A stretch of 64,000 nt of DNA from Pelagihabitans sp963710535 (GCA_963710535.1 CAVQAW010000003.1:496001-560000); one strand, 5' to 3'. Positions 15,378 to 24,429 are shown, counted from the first letter of the stretch. Program-made: numbers and translations. The notes: generated by a model from the letters alone, not told the origin.

Positions 15378-18026
15378 ATGACCCAAGACCCATTCGCCCT
15401 TACGGAATTGGAAGTGGTTCAGCACTTAAAAAGTGATGGCGAGCTTGGATTGACACACGAAGAAGCCTCCGATCGACTCGCCAAACTCGAACACAATCAG
15501 CTCCCTGAAACAAGGCCAAAAAAAAGGAGGCGCCTTCTTGCCGAACAGTTCGCAGACCCCATCATTTATATCTTGGTCGGAGCAATGGTTTTAGCCTTGA
15601 TGTTTCAGGATTGGGCCGAAAGTTCGGCCATTGCCGTTGTAATATTGATCACGGTGGCCATTGGTTTCTTTATGGAACTACAGGCGGTTCGTTCTTTGGA
15701 GTCGTTACGTCGAATGGGCCAGACCATGGCCAATGTGATCAGATCTGGTGAGGTGTGCCGGGTAAGGGATTCCCTATTGGTGCCTGGGGACATCCTGCTG
15801 CTCGATGTAGGCGATATCTTAACGGCCGATGCCCGTGTGTTGTCGCAGGAAAATCTGTTGGTCAGGGAATCGGCCCTGACGGGAGAAAGCATCGACATCG
15901 AAAAAAGGACCGCCGCGATTTCGCAAAAAACGCCCTTGACCGGCCAAACCAACATGGTTTTCAGGGGAACCGTGGTCACAGGGGGTACCGGGAAGGCCAT
16001 TGTCACCGACACCGGGAAGGAAACCCAACTGGGAAAAATCCACCAATTGGCCCTTGAAGCCACCGAAGAGCGCACTCCCCTTGAAAAGAAACTCAACAAT
16101 CTCAGCAAGCGGCTGATCATATTGACCCTAGTATTGGCCATACTCATCATGGTTGCCGGATATGTTCAGGGAAAAGCGTTCTTTTTAATGTTGGAGACGG
16201 CCTTGGCACTTGCCGTCGCCACCATACCCGAGGGCTTGCCGATCGTTGCCACGATCGCCCTCGCAAGGGGTATGTTACGTCTGTCAAAAAAACAGGTCAT
16301 TATCAAGAACCTAAAAGCAGTGGAGACCCTTGGTGCGACAAACATCATCTGTACCGATAAAACGGGCACCTTGACCGAAGACCGGTTAAGGGTGCATACC
16401 CTTTCGTTCGATGACCGCACCATTGCCGGGGCCAATAGAATGTCAATGGTCGAAATGCCAGTCGATCACAAGGCATATCAGGAAGTCATCATGGCCTGCA
16501 TGCTCTGTAACGACGTGGCCCTGTCTAGCAAGAATATGCAGCGGGACAGCATCGATCAGGCCTTGATTGATTTTGCCGGCGGCCTCGGTTATGATCCAAA
16601 GGAAGCGCAAAAAAATAACGAAGAACTAAAGCAGCTGCCTTTCAATACCAATCGTAAATTGATGGCCACCGTGAACAAGGGTCCAGATGCCATCCATACC
16701 TATGCAAAAGGGGCTTTGGAGGGTATACTTGCCCACTGTGATACTATATTGCACGCCAATACCATCATTCCATTCCATACCAAGGACGATTGGTTGGCAA
16801 AGGGAGATGCGCTCGCCTCCCAGGGTCTACGAACCATCGCATTCGCCTTCAAGACCACTGAAATGGAACCGGCTATGGATGAAATTCTGGATAAGCTCAC
16901 TTTTCTGGGTATGATCGGTTTTATCGACCCGGCCAGGGAAGACGTTAAACATTCCATAGAGGTGTACAAAAAGGCAGGGATACAGGTGGTGATGATGACC
17001 GGGGACCATTTGGGCACAGCCAAGAAAATAGCTCAGGAAATTGGCCTATTAACTACGGAAGATGCCCATCGATACATTAGGCATGGCCAAGATTTGGACC
17101 TCGAACCTGCAACCGGCGCCATTACCAGCTCGGCACTCCTTGAAACGGTGGTTTTTGCAAGGGTGGTGCCGGAACAAAAGTTGAAATTGATTCAATTCTT
17201 TCAGGCCGACAACAATGTAGTGGCCATGATCGGGGATGGCATCAACGACATTCCCGCCCTGCGCAAGGCAGATATCGGCATCGCCATGGGCATAAGGGGT
17301 ACCGAAGCGGCCCGGGAGGCTGCCGATATGATCTTGAAGAACGATAAATTCACGGCCATCGAATTGGCCATTCAACAAGGTAGGGTCATCTATTATAACA
17401 TCAGGCAGTTCGTGGTTTACTTGCTTTCCAGCAATCTGGCCGAAATTGTTTCCGTTGGGATTGCCGCCTTGATCAACCTCCCCTCCCCCCTGTTGCCTTT
17501 ACAGATTTTGTTCCTGAACCTGATCACAGATATCTTTCCAGCACTTGCTTTGGGCCTCGGGAAAGGCAATGAAAATTTGATGGGAACCCCGCCCAGAAAA
17601 TCAGATGAAGCCATTTTGACGCCAGAGCATTGGTACGCCATATTGGTCTATGGTTTATCGATAAGCGCCGCGGTACTCGGAATCACCGCCTTTGGCTATT
17701 ACATCTTGAATATTGAACCGGAAACCATCAACAATATGGCATTTTACACCCTTATTCTAGCCCAATTGTTGAATCTTTTCAATATTTCACATAGCCAGGA
17801 ATCGTTCATAAAAAACGAAGTCACTACCAACCTTTGGGTATGGCTCGCTATTGCATTGTGCCTATTTTTGACCTTTTTGTCGGCCACGATTCCCGTTATT
17901 TCCGAGGCCCTTTCCTTGACCCATCTTACCTTAAGTCAATATGCGTATATCGCGCTGTTCGCATTTGGTTCACTGCTCTTGGCCCAGTTCATCAAGCGTA
18001 TTGGGAACCTGTTCCGTACGATTTAA
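15378..18026 (+). CDS. Cation-transporting P-type ATPase (type II, Ca2+-ATPase-like)
   Basis: The protein has 882 residues in family order: N-terminal cation-ATPase domain, TM1-2, actuator domain with the TGES loop (ALTGESIDIEK), TM3-4 with VATIPEGLPIV (type II PEGL), phosphorylation site CTDKTGTLTED with Asp327, the hinge MIGDGINDIPAL, and a C-terminal six-helix block. This is the PMA1/SERCA-like group, which pumps Ca2+ or other cations. It probably belongs to the hsp20 transcription unit. CtpF, of the same subfamily, is a DosR-regulon member in mycobacteria, which supports the functional parallel. Confidence 0.9.
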   Translation: MTQDPFALTELEVVQHLKSDGELGLTHEEASDRLAKLEHNQLPETRPKKRRRLLAEQFADPIIYILVGAMVLALMFQDWAESSAIAVVILITVAIGFFMELQAVRSLESLRRMGQTMANVIRSGEVCRVRDSLLVPGDILLLDVGDILTADARVLSQENLLVRESALTGESIDIEKRTAAISQKTPLTGQTNMVFRGTVVTGGTGKAIVTDTGKETQLGKIHQLALEATEERTPLEKKLNNLSKRLIILTLVLAILIMVAGYVQGKAFFLMLETALALAVATIPEGLPIVATIALARGMLRLSKKQVIIKNLKAVETLGATNIICTDKTGTLTEDRLRVHTLSFDDRTIAGANRMSMVEMPVDHKAYQEVIMACMLCNDVALSSKNMQRDSIDQALIDFAGGLGYDPKEAQKNNEELKQLPFNTNRKLMATVNKGPDAIHTYAKGALEGILAHCDTILHANTIIPFHTKDDWLAKGDALASQGLRTIAFAFKTTEMEPAMDEILDKLTFLGMIGFIDPAREDVKHSIEVYKKAGIQVVMMTGDHLGTAKKIAQEIGLLTTEDAHRYIRHGQDLDLEPATGAITSSALLETVVFARVVPEQKLKLIQFFQADNNVVAMIGDGINDIPALRKADIGIAMGIRGTEAAREAADMILKNDKFTAIELAIQQGRVIYYNIRQFVVYLLSSNLAEIVSVGIAALINLPSPLLPLQILFLNLITDIFPALALGLGKGNENLMGTPPRKSDEAILTPEHWYAILVYGLSISAAVLGITAFGYYILNIEPETINNMAFYTLILAQLLNLFNISHSQESFIKNEVTTNLWVWLAIALCLFLTFLSATIPVISEALSLTHLTLSQYAYIALFAFGSLLLAQFIKRIGNLFRTI

Positions 18027-18083
18027 CAAGAAAAAAAGAACCCGGTTTGGCAAATACATGGTTCAACAATAACTGTTGGGCAT

Positions 18084-18842
18084 TTACGGGCTCTTGGCTG
18101 CCTTCAAAGCTTCGTTGGTCGCATCGTATCCCAGCTTGAATATGGTATCCATATCTTTTATCGAAAAGGTACTATAGTTGCTGAGGTCCTGTGGGCAAAT
18201 CAACATATCGCAATCGATAAATTTGGATTCTGAATCGCGGGTGGACCTAATTTTATAGGCGCGTTCCAAAATATTGTAGGAATGTTTCAAATCTTCGATT
18301 TTTACTTTGTCGAACGGGTTCACATACACCCCCACGATATGCTCGCAAAATCCTTTGATCAGGTCTACCGGAAAATTATTGAGGGTACCGCCGTCGACAT
18401 AATAGGCCCCTTTGATCTCGACCGGGGTAAACATGCCCGGAAAAGCGGCGGAAGCCAAAATAGGACGAATGAGTTCGCCCTTATGGAACACTTTAAGGGT
18501 ACCCTCCACTATGTCGGTGGCCGTAATGTAAAGCGGCATTTTCAGGATATCGAAATCATCCTGAGGAAAGAAAGGGGTAAATCGATCATAAAATTTTTCG
18601 GTATCGACAAAGCCCGGCTTGTTCAACGCATATTTTTTAATGGAAAACAGGTCGATCGATTTAAAAAAATCGAAGATGTTTTCCCAACCATGGCCTCCGG
18701 CATATAAAGCGCCAACGATGGCACCTGCGCTGGTGCCGGCTATATAATTGGGCTTGACACCATGTTCTTCAAGGGCTTTGATCGCCCCAATATGGGCCAT
18801 GCCGCGTACCCCGCCCCCTGAAAGCACCAATCCTGTATTCAT
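18084..18842 (-). CDS. Patatin-like phospholipase
   Basis: The 252-residue protein has all catalytic elements: oxyanion loop GGGVRG at residues 9-14, nucleophile elbow GTSAG near residue 38, and the DGG catalytic aspartate (YVDGG). It therefore hydrolyses acyl esters, probably of membrane lipids, in the cytoplasm or at the inner membrane. It lies tail to tail with the P-type ATPase. Upstream, a GACCGA-N9-TCGGTC inverted repeat (18885-18905) is visible, but no regulon operator with the right spacing on its strand. Confidence 0.88.
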   Translation of the reverse strand: MNTGLVLSGGGVRGMAHIGAIKALEEHGVKPNYIAGTSAGAIVGALYAGGHGWENIFDFFKSIDLFSIKKYALNKPGFVDTEKFYDRFTPFFPQDDFDILKMPLYITATDIVEGTLKVFHKGELIRPILASAAFPGMFTPVEIKGAYYVDGGTLNNFPVDLIKGFCEHIVGVYVNPFDKVKIEDLKHSYNILERAYKIRSTRDSESKFIDCDMLICPQDLSNYSTFSIKDMDTIFKLGYDATNEALKAAKSP

Positions 18843-18884
18843 GGTTGATTTATTTTAATTGTGATATAAAATACGACTGCACAT

Positions 18885-18905
18885 GACCGACCCGATCGCT
18901 CGGTC
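18885..18905. repeat. Inverted repeat upstream of the patatin gene
   Basis: GACCGA and TCGGTC flank a 9-base spacer. It could be an operator for another regulator or a short hairpin. It differs from the TGAY and TAAC motifs. Confidence 0.35.
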
Positions 18906-18924
18906 CCGAGCTTTATAGCTATGC

Positions 18925-18967
18925 TGACCAATATCATTTTAATACGGGGATAGCTATGATACATTTG
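18925..18967 (+). promoter_or_regulatory. TGAY-type operator and perfect -7 box for the LOV kinase operon
   Basis: The core TGACCAATATCA (18925-18936) is followed by the perfect TACATTTG (18960-18967) at exactly 35 bp. The predicted transcript start is near 18972. The sensor and regulator genes thus carry the same operator as their proposed targets, suggesting autoregulation. Confidence 0.75.
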
Positions 18968-19096
18968 AACTGCGGGGAATTTACATTTTGGAAATCCAAC
19001 GCCTGTTGCCAATCAATTTATCAGGTTCACAGGTATATGGAAACCCGATAATGGCAAAAATGCAAAAAACAATCGGTTTTCACCGCAAATTGGAAC

Positions 19097-21649
19097 ATGA
19101 TGGCACAAATTACAGATTCGGTCATTTTTAAGCACGTTTTTGACAAGGGTTCGGAAGCGGTCGGCCTTATCGATACGAACAGCAGGATCGTTATGGCCAA
19201 TCCCTCCTTTTTGAGCCTATTCGGGTACGCCGCCAGTGACTTTCAGGGCCGAAAATTGGTGGACCACATCGCAAAAGCCGATAGCAAGCTGCTCTTGAAC
19301 CAATTGCGGCAACTAGACGGTGAAGCTGGCATTGAATTGGTGGGCCATGACAAAGAGGACAACCCTATGAACCTGAAGCTTAGATTGGTGACGTTGCCCC
19401 ATAAAGAGCAAAAGATAGCGCTGATCTTTGTCAACCGTGCCCAACATGCCATCAAAGGACTATCGACCAGGTCCAAATTGGTGGCCAACACATTATTGGT
19501 ACAAAATTCACTTGACATCCGCAATAGGGCCTTGAACGCTGCCGGTAACGGTATTTTGATCGCGGATGCGCTTGATCCCGAAATGCCCATCATCTTCAGC
19601 AACCCGGCTTTCAGTCGCATGACGGGGTACCGAAACAGTGAGGTTTTGGGTCGTAACTGCCGTATTTTACAAAACGGGGATCGGGATCAACCTGGTTTGA
19701 AAAAATTGCGAAAAGCCATCAAAAAAGGGAGCGATTGTAAGGTGGTACTTCGAAATTACCGAAAAGATGGCACCCTGTTCTGGAACGAACTCACCATTAC
19801 CCCGGTGTACGACCAAGAACAAAACTTGACCCATTTTATCGGGGTACAACATGATGTGACTAAGGAGAAAAAGGCCCTGCAACTTAAAGATGATATCCGA
19901 AAGATCTTGGAAAAAATCGCAACGGACCAACCCCTCAAAGTCATTGCAAATCATATTGTCAGGGCTGCAGAAGCGCATTTTCAGGGTTGTATGGCGAGCG
20001 TTACGGTGCTCGACCATAAAAAGGGCACCTTGCACCAATTGGCGGCCCCAAGTTTGCCCAAGGCCCTGCAAAAAGCCTTGGAAGGAATGCCCGTGGGTCC
20101 CGAAGGGTGTTCCTGTGGTGTATCGGCCTACTCCAAAAGGGAGGTGTTCGTGCCCGATTTTGCAAAAGATGCCTACTGGAAGGCCTATCATGAAACCGCC
20201 CTTAAAAACAACATTAAATCTTGTTGGTCCATGCCCATTATTTCAAAGAACCAAGAGGTGATGGGTACTTTTTCGGTGTATTGCGAATCCCCAAAAATTC
20301 CGCTTAAAACCAATAGGGAAATCATGGCCGATCTTTCACAATTGGCCGCTTTGGCCATCCACCAAAACCAGATCGGAATTGAATTGGAAGCCAGCCAAAG
20401 GAAATTGGAAAAATATACCCAAACTTTGGAAGAACAAGTGCGGACGCGCACCGGGGAACTGAATGCGACGGTACGGCAATTGAAGGAGAGCAATCTTAAT
20501 TTGGAAGATCAGATCAAGGAAACCCAGATTGCCGAGGACAAAGCGTTGAGGAGCCAGGCCTTGTTCTCGGCCATCGCACAAAATTTTCCTAAAGGTATCA
20601 TTGTTGTATTCAATCAAAATCTTGAAATGGTGTATGTTGAGGGGGAAGAATTGGAGCGGTTGCATCTAAGAAAGAAAGAACTGGAGGGTAAATGCCTAGA
20701 GGATATCCCGGAATTTTCAACAGACCAAATCGATAAAATCCAAACACTTGTGCTGCGAACCCTGAGCGGTGAACATGTCACGGATGAGATCACATACAAC
20801 GAAAACGTCTATTCGATCAATTCAACGCCCCTTTATTCCGATGACAAAATTGTGTGGGGCCTATTTGTGTTTAGCAATATCACCGATCAAAAAATGGTGC
20901 AGGATGAATTGCTCAAGGCATTGATCAGCGAGCGGGAGCTCAACGAACTAAAATCGCGTTTTGTATCGATGGCCTCACATGAATTCCGAACCCCATTGAG
21001 TGCAATCCTCTCCTCTGCCATTCTCATCGGAAAACAAAATGAACCTGGCAAGGAGGAAAGAAGGGAGAAACATGTCGACAGGATCAAAGCGAACGTCAAA
21101 AATTTGGTGGTCATTCTCAACGACTTCCTTTCCTTGAGCAAGCTGGAAGAAGGCAAAGTGCAGCCCAAACCGGAATATTTTGATATTTCCTCCTATGTCA
21201 AATCCTTGATGGAAGAGATGGAAATCAATAAAAAAGAGGGACAGCGGTTGGTCTTGAAAACGGCCCCAAGTCCGATCATCACCTGTTCCGATAAAAAGAT
21301 GCTCGGCCATATGATCAACAACCTATTGTCGAATGCCATAAAATATTCGAACGAAGACCAAGAAATTACCTGTTTGGTCTCGAGTGACCAGGGCCATGCC
21401 AAAATTGAAGTAATCGATCGGGGAATCGGGATTCCGGAAGCCGAGCAGAAAAATTTGTTCGATCGGTTTTTTAGGGCCGCCAATGCAGCCAATATTCAAG
21501 GTACGGGTCTGGGCCTCCATATCGTAAAGCAATACATCGATCTGGTGGGCGGCACCATCGATTTTGAGAGTGAAGTGGGTAAGGGAAGCACCTTTACCAT
21601 TGAAATTCCACTAAATTTAAAAGAAGATGCAAAAAGTACTGCTTATTGA
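19097..21649 (+). CDS. Multi-sensor histidine kinase with LOV-like PAS domain (PAS-LOV-GAF-PAS-HisKA-HATPase)
   Basis: The protein has 850 residues. Domain order is PAS (about 8-115), LOV-like PAS (145-258), GAF (275-425), coiled coil (430-480), PAS (485-600), HisKA with phosphoacceptor His628 in SMASHEFRTPL, and HATPase with the N box (740-748), DRGIGIP and GTGLGL. The second PAS has the LOV signature GRNCRILQ with Cys188, plus Asn187, Gln192, Asn220 (NYRKDG), Asn230 (FWN) and Gln251 (GVQHDVT), the residues that hold flavin and form the blue-light cysteinyl adduct in LOV proteins. It is soluble, with no transmembrane helix. It overlaps the response-regulator gene by 23 bp. Start 19100 is equally possible. 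Confidence 0.88.
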   Translation: MMAQITDSVIFKHVFDKGSEAVGLIDTNSRIVMANPSFLSLFGYAASDFQGRKLVDHIAKADSKLLLNQLRQLDGEAGIELVGHDKEDNPMNLKLRLVTLPHKEQKIALIFVNRAQHAIKGLSTRSKLVANTLLVQNSLDIRNRALNAAGNGILIADALDPEMPIIFSNPAFSRMTGYRNSEVLGRNCRILQNGDRDQPGLKKLRKAIKKGSDCKVVLRNYRKDGTLFWNELTITPVYDQEQNLTHFIGVQHDVTKEKKALQLKDDIRKILEKIATDQPLKVIANHIVRAAEAHFQGCMASVTVLDHKKGTLHQLAAPSLPKALQKALEGMPVGPEGCSCGVSAYSKREVFVPDFAKDAYWKAYHETALKNNIKSCWSMPIISKNQEVMGTFSVYCESPKIPLKTNREIMADLSQLAALAIHQNQIGIELEASQRKLEKYTQTLEEQVRTRTGELNATVRQLKESNLNLEDQIKETQIAEDKALRSQALFSAIAQNFPKGIIVVFNQNLEMVYVEGEELERLHLRKKELEGKCLEDIPEFSTDQIDKIQTLVLRTLSGEHVTDEITYNENVYSINSTPLYSDDKIVWGLFVFSNITDQKMVQDELLKALISERELNELKSRFVSMASHEFRTPLSAILSSAILIGKQNEPGKEERREKHVDRIKANVKNLVVILNDFLSLSKLEEGKVQPKPEYFDISSYVKSLMEEMEINKKEGQRLVLKTAPSPIITCSDKKMLGHMINNLLSNAIKYSNEDQEITCLVSSDQGHAKIEVIDRGIGIPEAEQKNLFDRFFRAANAANIQGTGLGLHIVKQYIDLVGGTIDFESEVGKGSTFTIEIPLNLKEDAKSTAY

Positions 21650-22697
21650 AGACAACATGGATGTGCGGGAAAACACGGCAGAAATCCTGCGATTGGCGAA
21701 TTATGAAGTGGCCACGGCAGAGAACGGCAAAACCGGCATCGCCACAGCGAATGAATTTCTGCCCGACATTGTGATCTGTGATATCATGATGCCGGAAATG
21801 GACGGTTACGCGGTATTGCGCCAATTGAACAAAAATACGGGCACAGCGGGCGTCCCTTTTATTTTTTTAACGGCCAAGACCAGCAGGGCCGACGTCCGTG
21901 AGGGGATGAACCTGGGCGCAGACGATTATTTGACCAAACCCTTCGAGGAAAAGGAATTGCTGGATGCCATACAGAGTCGCCTTCAAAAGCGCGATTTCCT
22001 GAAAGCAGAAATAGCCAAAAACCTTGCCGGTATCAATAACTTCCTCGAAGGGGCCTCCAAGCAAATCGATTTGGAAAGTCTTTCCAAATCGCAGGATCTG
22101 AAAAAATATAATAAAAACGCATTCGTTTTTTGGGAAGGGGACGGTGCCCATTCCCTATACCTCATTGAAAGTGGTACGGTCAAGACCTATGTGGGCACCG
22201 AATCAGGGAAGGAATTCGTTACGGGCATCTATGGTGCGGGTGACTTCATAGGGCAACTGTCATTGCTCAACAGTGACGGAAGTTATATTGAAACGGCCAA
22301 AGTAGTTGAGGATGCCAACCTGTATGCCATTCCAAAAGAGGAATTTACCAAGCTGCTTTTCAGCAACCAGGTGATTTCGCAAAAGTTCATCACCATGATG
22401 TCGGCCAATTTGATCAATGCTCAAGAGCACTTGGTTGATATGGCATATGCTTCGGTACGGCAAAGGGCCGCCAAGGCACTATTACAGTTGTACGAGAAAG
22501 GGATCGTTCAGGATAAGGCGAATAACGGGGTGGGAATCCCGAGGGAAGATTTTGCCGGGATGATCGGAACCGCAACGGAAACTGCGATCCGAACCTTGTC
22601 CGACTTCAAAGATGAAGGATTGATCACCACCGATCAGGGCAGAAAAATCATATTGAAAGACAAGGAGGCCCTAAAAAAAGTGGCTCAGTTCAGCTGA
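21627..22697 (+). CDS. Response regulator fused to a Crp/Fnr transcription factor (REC-cNMP-HTH)
   Basis: The protein has 356 residues. The receiver domain (1-120) has Asp9, phosphoacceptor Asp52 (CDIMMPEMDG), Thr82 and Lys104. The cyclic-nucleotide-type beta-roll is at about 150-265 and the Crp-type winged helix at 270-350. The recognition helix reads TATETAIRTLSDFKDEGL. Glu318 and Arg322 match the Glu and Arg that read the G-A of TGA half-sites in Crp and Fnr, while the Fnr serine is replaced by Ile321. No N-terminal cysteine cluster exists, so it is not an Fe-S oxygen sensor, and the input is probably phosphorylation by the overlapping kinase. It is the best candidate to bind the TGAY-N4-RTCA operators (inference). 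Confidence 0.88.
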   Translation: MQKVLLIEDNMDVRENTAEILRLANYEVATAENGKTGIATANEFLPDIVICDIMMPEMDGYAVLRQLNKNTGTAGVPFIFLTAKTSRADVREGMNLGADDYLTKPFEEKELLDAIQSRLQKRDFLKAEIAKNLAGINNFLEGASKQIDLESLSKSQDLKKYNKNAFVFWEGDGAHSLYLIESGTVKTYVGTESGKEFVTGIYGAGDFIGQLSLLNSDGSYIETAKVVEDANLYAIPKEEFTKLLFSNQVISQKFITMMSANLINAQEHLVDMAYASVRQRAAKALLQLYEKGIVQDKANNGVGIPREDFAGMIGTATETAIRTLSDFKDEGLITTDQGRKIILKDKEALKKVAQFS

Positions 22698-22948
22698 TCG
22701 ACCTTGGTTTGTTCGGAAACTTCTTTTTCCTTGGGCTTGCGGAACTTGGCTATCATTGTTTTCAGCGCCCAAGTGAGTACCAATTTTTGTATCGAACCAC
22801 TCCATCCGCCGATAAGATGTGAAGGATTTATTTCCCTTTTGGCGGAATAGAGGTTCAGCTTTAGGCTTTCCTTGCTGATTTCCCGTTGCAGGGCCAAGAT
22901 CCTAAGGCGTTCATCGATTTCCTTAAAAGAGTTGTATCGGTAGGTCAT
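22685..22948 (-). CDS. Small protein of unknown function, end of YtxH/holin-X operon
   Basis: The 87-residue product has a helical N-terminal half (YNSFKEIDERLRILALQREISKESL), a weakly hydrophobic centre (IGGWSGSIQKLVLTWALKTMI) and a charged tail. I do not recognise a family. The ATG at 22948 overlaps the stop of the holin-X-like gene (ATGA), so the start is placed here, although the frame is open further upstream. Its 3' end overlaps the tail of the REC-Crp gene by 13 bp on the opposite strand. It is co-expressed with the YtxH gene from the divergent operator at 23704. Confidence 0.6.
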   Translation of the reverse strand: MTYRYNSFKEIDERLRILALQREISKESLKLNLYSAKREINPSHLIGGWSGSIQKLVLTWALKTMIAKFRKPKEKEVSEQTKVDQLN

Positions 22949-23295
22949 AACGCGTCGAAATAATATTTGGAAAACCTTCTGATAATGGGCGCATTCAATT
23001 TTTCCCTTAAAAGATAGCACCCGATTGCAAGAACCGTATAAAAAAGACCTACGGCCAAAAAGCCCAGGTAAATATTGTCCCATAGTTTGCCCAGGGCATA
23101 GGAGGCCGCCAAGGAGAGCAGCAATAACGCCAATAGCGCAATCGCACCGATCAGCAAGGCCTGAGCAGCGGTGGTAATGGATATCATGAACACCTTGAAG
23201 ACTTTCAGTTTCAGGTGCTCTTCACTATGTTCCAAATAAGACCTCAAATCGGCATCTGCCTCCTTGAGGTCCATTTTTAATTCTTCAAAAGCCAT
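22945..23295 (-). CDS. Holin-X/phage-holin-III-like small membrane protein
   Basis: The protein has 116 residues: an amphipathic N-terminal helix, then two long transmembrane helices (ITTAAQALLIGAIALLALLLLS-like and YLGFLAVGLFYTVLAIGCYLL). This is the layout of the Holin-X/DUF1469 family of stress-associated membrane proteins, which are not lysis proteins despite the name. It lies 6 bp after the YtxH gene and overlaps the next gene, in a three-gene operon that often accompanies general stress regulons. Confidence 0.7.
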   Translation of the reverse strand: MAFEELKMDLKEADADLRSYLEHSEEHLKLKVFKVFMISITTAAQALLIGAIALLALLLLSLAASYALGKLWDNIYLGFLAVGLFYTVLAIGCYLLREKLNAPIIRRFSKYYFDAL

Positions 23296-23301
23296 GGGCC
23301 G

Positions 23302-23631
23302 TTATTTCTGGAATTGGGCGTTCTTTTTCTTAAGCTCTTCCAATTTATGCTCCAAGGTGGCGATGATATCGTCTGCCTTATAGCTCATCTGGGAAATGGT
23401 GTCCTCCAATTTTTGCTCGAACTCGTCCTTTTTCTCCTTGGCGGTCTTGGTCAGTTCGTCCTTGGCATGCGAAATGCGATCGGTAAGGTCATGTTTTGCA
23501 TCCTTCGCTTTTTGCTTGATTTTCGAACGGGTTTCAGATCCTTTGTCCGGGGCATATAAAATTCCGATACCGGCACCTATGGCCGCACCTGTAAGTAAAG
23601 CCAATAATACGTTTCCACTATTGTCTGTCAT
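23302..23631 (-). CDS. YtxH-domain stress protein
   Basis: The 109-residue protein has one N-terminal glycine-rich transmembrane helix (VLLALLTGAAIGAGIGILYAPDKGSETR), the YtxH signature, and a long charged coiled coil (residues 35-105, many Lys and Glu). The role of YtxH proteins is not well defined, but they are commonly induced by envelope or general stress. It is the first gene of the minus-strand operon that starts at the bidirectional operator 23704-23715. Confidence 0.82.
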   Translation of the reverse strand: MTDNSGNVLLALLTGAAIGAGIGILYAPDKGSETRSKIKQKAKDAKHDLTDRISHAKDELTKTAKEKKDEFEQKLEDTISQMSYKADDIIATLEHKLEELKKKNAQFQK

Positions 23632-24021
23632 GATCTTTATTTTTTATTTATTGTACTATTAAATTCCTTGGCAAAAATAAGTCCATTTGCCAATCGAATG
23701 ATATGATTTAGGTCATATCTATTTTTTCGATTCCTGCTTACCTTAGGTAGCTTTGCAGGCCATTGCCTTTTGTTCCGTTGGCTGGGATGGCAAACCCATG
23801 GGCAATAGCGTTGAAGGCCATTGATTACGGGCGAATGGGAAGGCTTTGGGCATGGCAGGCACCATGGACTGCTGAAATATGCCTTCCTAGAAGCCCTGTA
23901 AAATAGGCAGCGGTCCGATAGCGAATGGCCGTTGAACCCTGATGAAGAGCGCCCAAAAGTGGTAAAATTCGAACTTTCAAGTGATTTGTTCGGTATCACG
24001 GAGAATTCTAAAACCTGGAAA
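23632..24021. other. Divergent intergenic region with a 270-nt leader of the 24022 gene
   Basis: This stretch holds the shared operator at 23704-23715 and its two promoters. Past the predicted plus-strand start (near 23751) lies about 270 nt without a good ORF before the ATG at 24022. The leader has short GCCATTG and GGGCAATAGC-type complementary segments that could fold. I see no second promoter with an operator, so this is either a long 5' untranslated region or a small RNA. Confidence 0.4.
23672..23746. promoter_or_regulatory. Divergent TGAY-type operator between YtxH operon and helical-protein gene
   Basis: The core TGATTTAGGTCA is at 23704-23715. On the plus strand TACCTTAG (23739-23746) is 35 bp from core start. 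On the minus strand the perfect TATTTTTG (23672-23679) is 36 bp from core end. One operator can thus activate both directions. Confidence 0.65.
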
Positions 24022-24429
24022 ATGAATAAAACAAAAACAAGTGCCAAAACCGAGTTTTTATTGGGGGCTGGATTGAATATCCTGCATCAGGAAAGTCGGG
24101 AATGGCTTGAAACCGTTGCCTTTTGGCAAGATGAGACCACCTTCTTCGATACGCTTTTGAAGAACAAGGAGAAGTCGGGACAGCACATGTCCGGGTATGG
24201 GAAAATGCTCCAATATCTCGATACGATCCATGGCAGTCTGTACGATTACCTTGTGAAAGACATCATGGAACATGATCGACTGCTGTCCCGATTGATCAAA
24301 GGAGAAAAAGGTTTGTCCGATGGTGACTATCGCGAAAGTCACCGCGAGTTGGGAGAGAAGATCGCCATTTTTGAAAATGACTTCCGGGAGTTTAAAAAAA
24401 TGGTCTTTGGCTATGCGAAGAAGCTCTGA
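24022..24429 (+). CDS. Small helical-bundle protein, paralogue of the 26634 gene
   Basis: The 135-residue product is predicted all-helical and cytoplasmic. It has the pattern ESREWLETVAFWQDETTFFDTLL, a middle H-rich turn (HGSLYDYLVKDIMEHD) and a final FENDFREFKKMVFGYAKKL. The same layout (EQWKGELYFWKDELKTFN, H-rich centre, KKQFFKFLTKYM end) is seen in the product at 26634-27020. I know no named family, and a four-helix bundle is likely. The start at 24022 is chosen because the homologous part begins just after it. An in-frame ATG at 23932 would add 30 unrelated residues. Confidence 0.55.
   Translation: MNKTKTSAKTEFLLGAGLNILHQESREWLETVAFWQDETTFFDTLLKNKEKSGQHMSGYGKMLQYLDTIHGSLYDYLVKDIMEHDRLLSRLIKGEKGLSDGDYRESHRELGEKIAIFENDFREFKKMVFGYAKKL

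Noticed and set aside
22945..23295. Phage holin / prophage remnant
   Set aside because: The Holin-X-like gene sits in a YtxH stress operon and no other phage gene is near.
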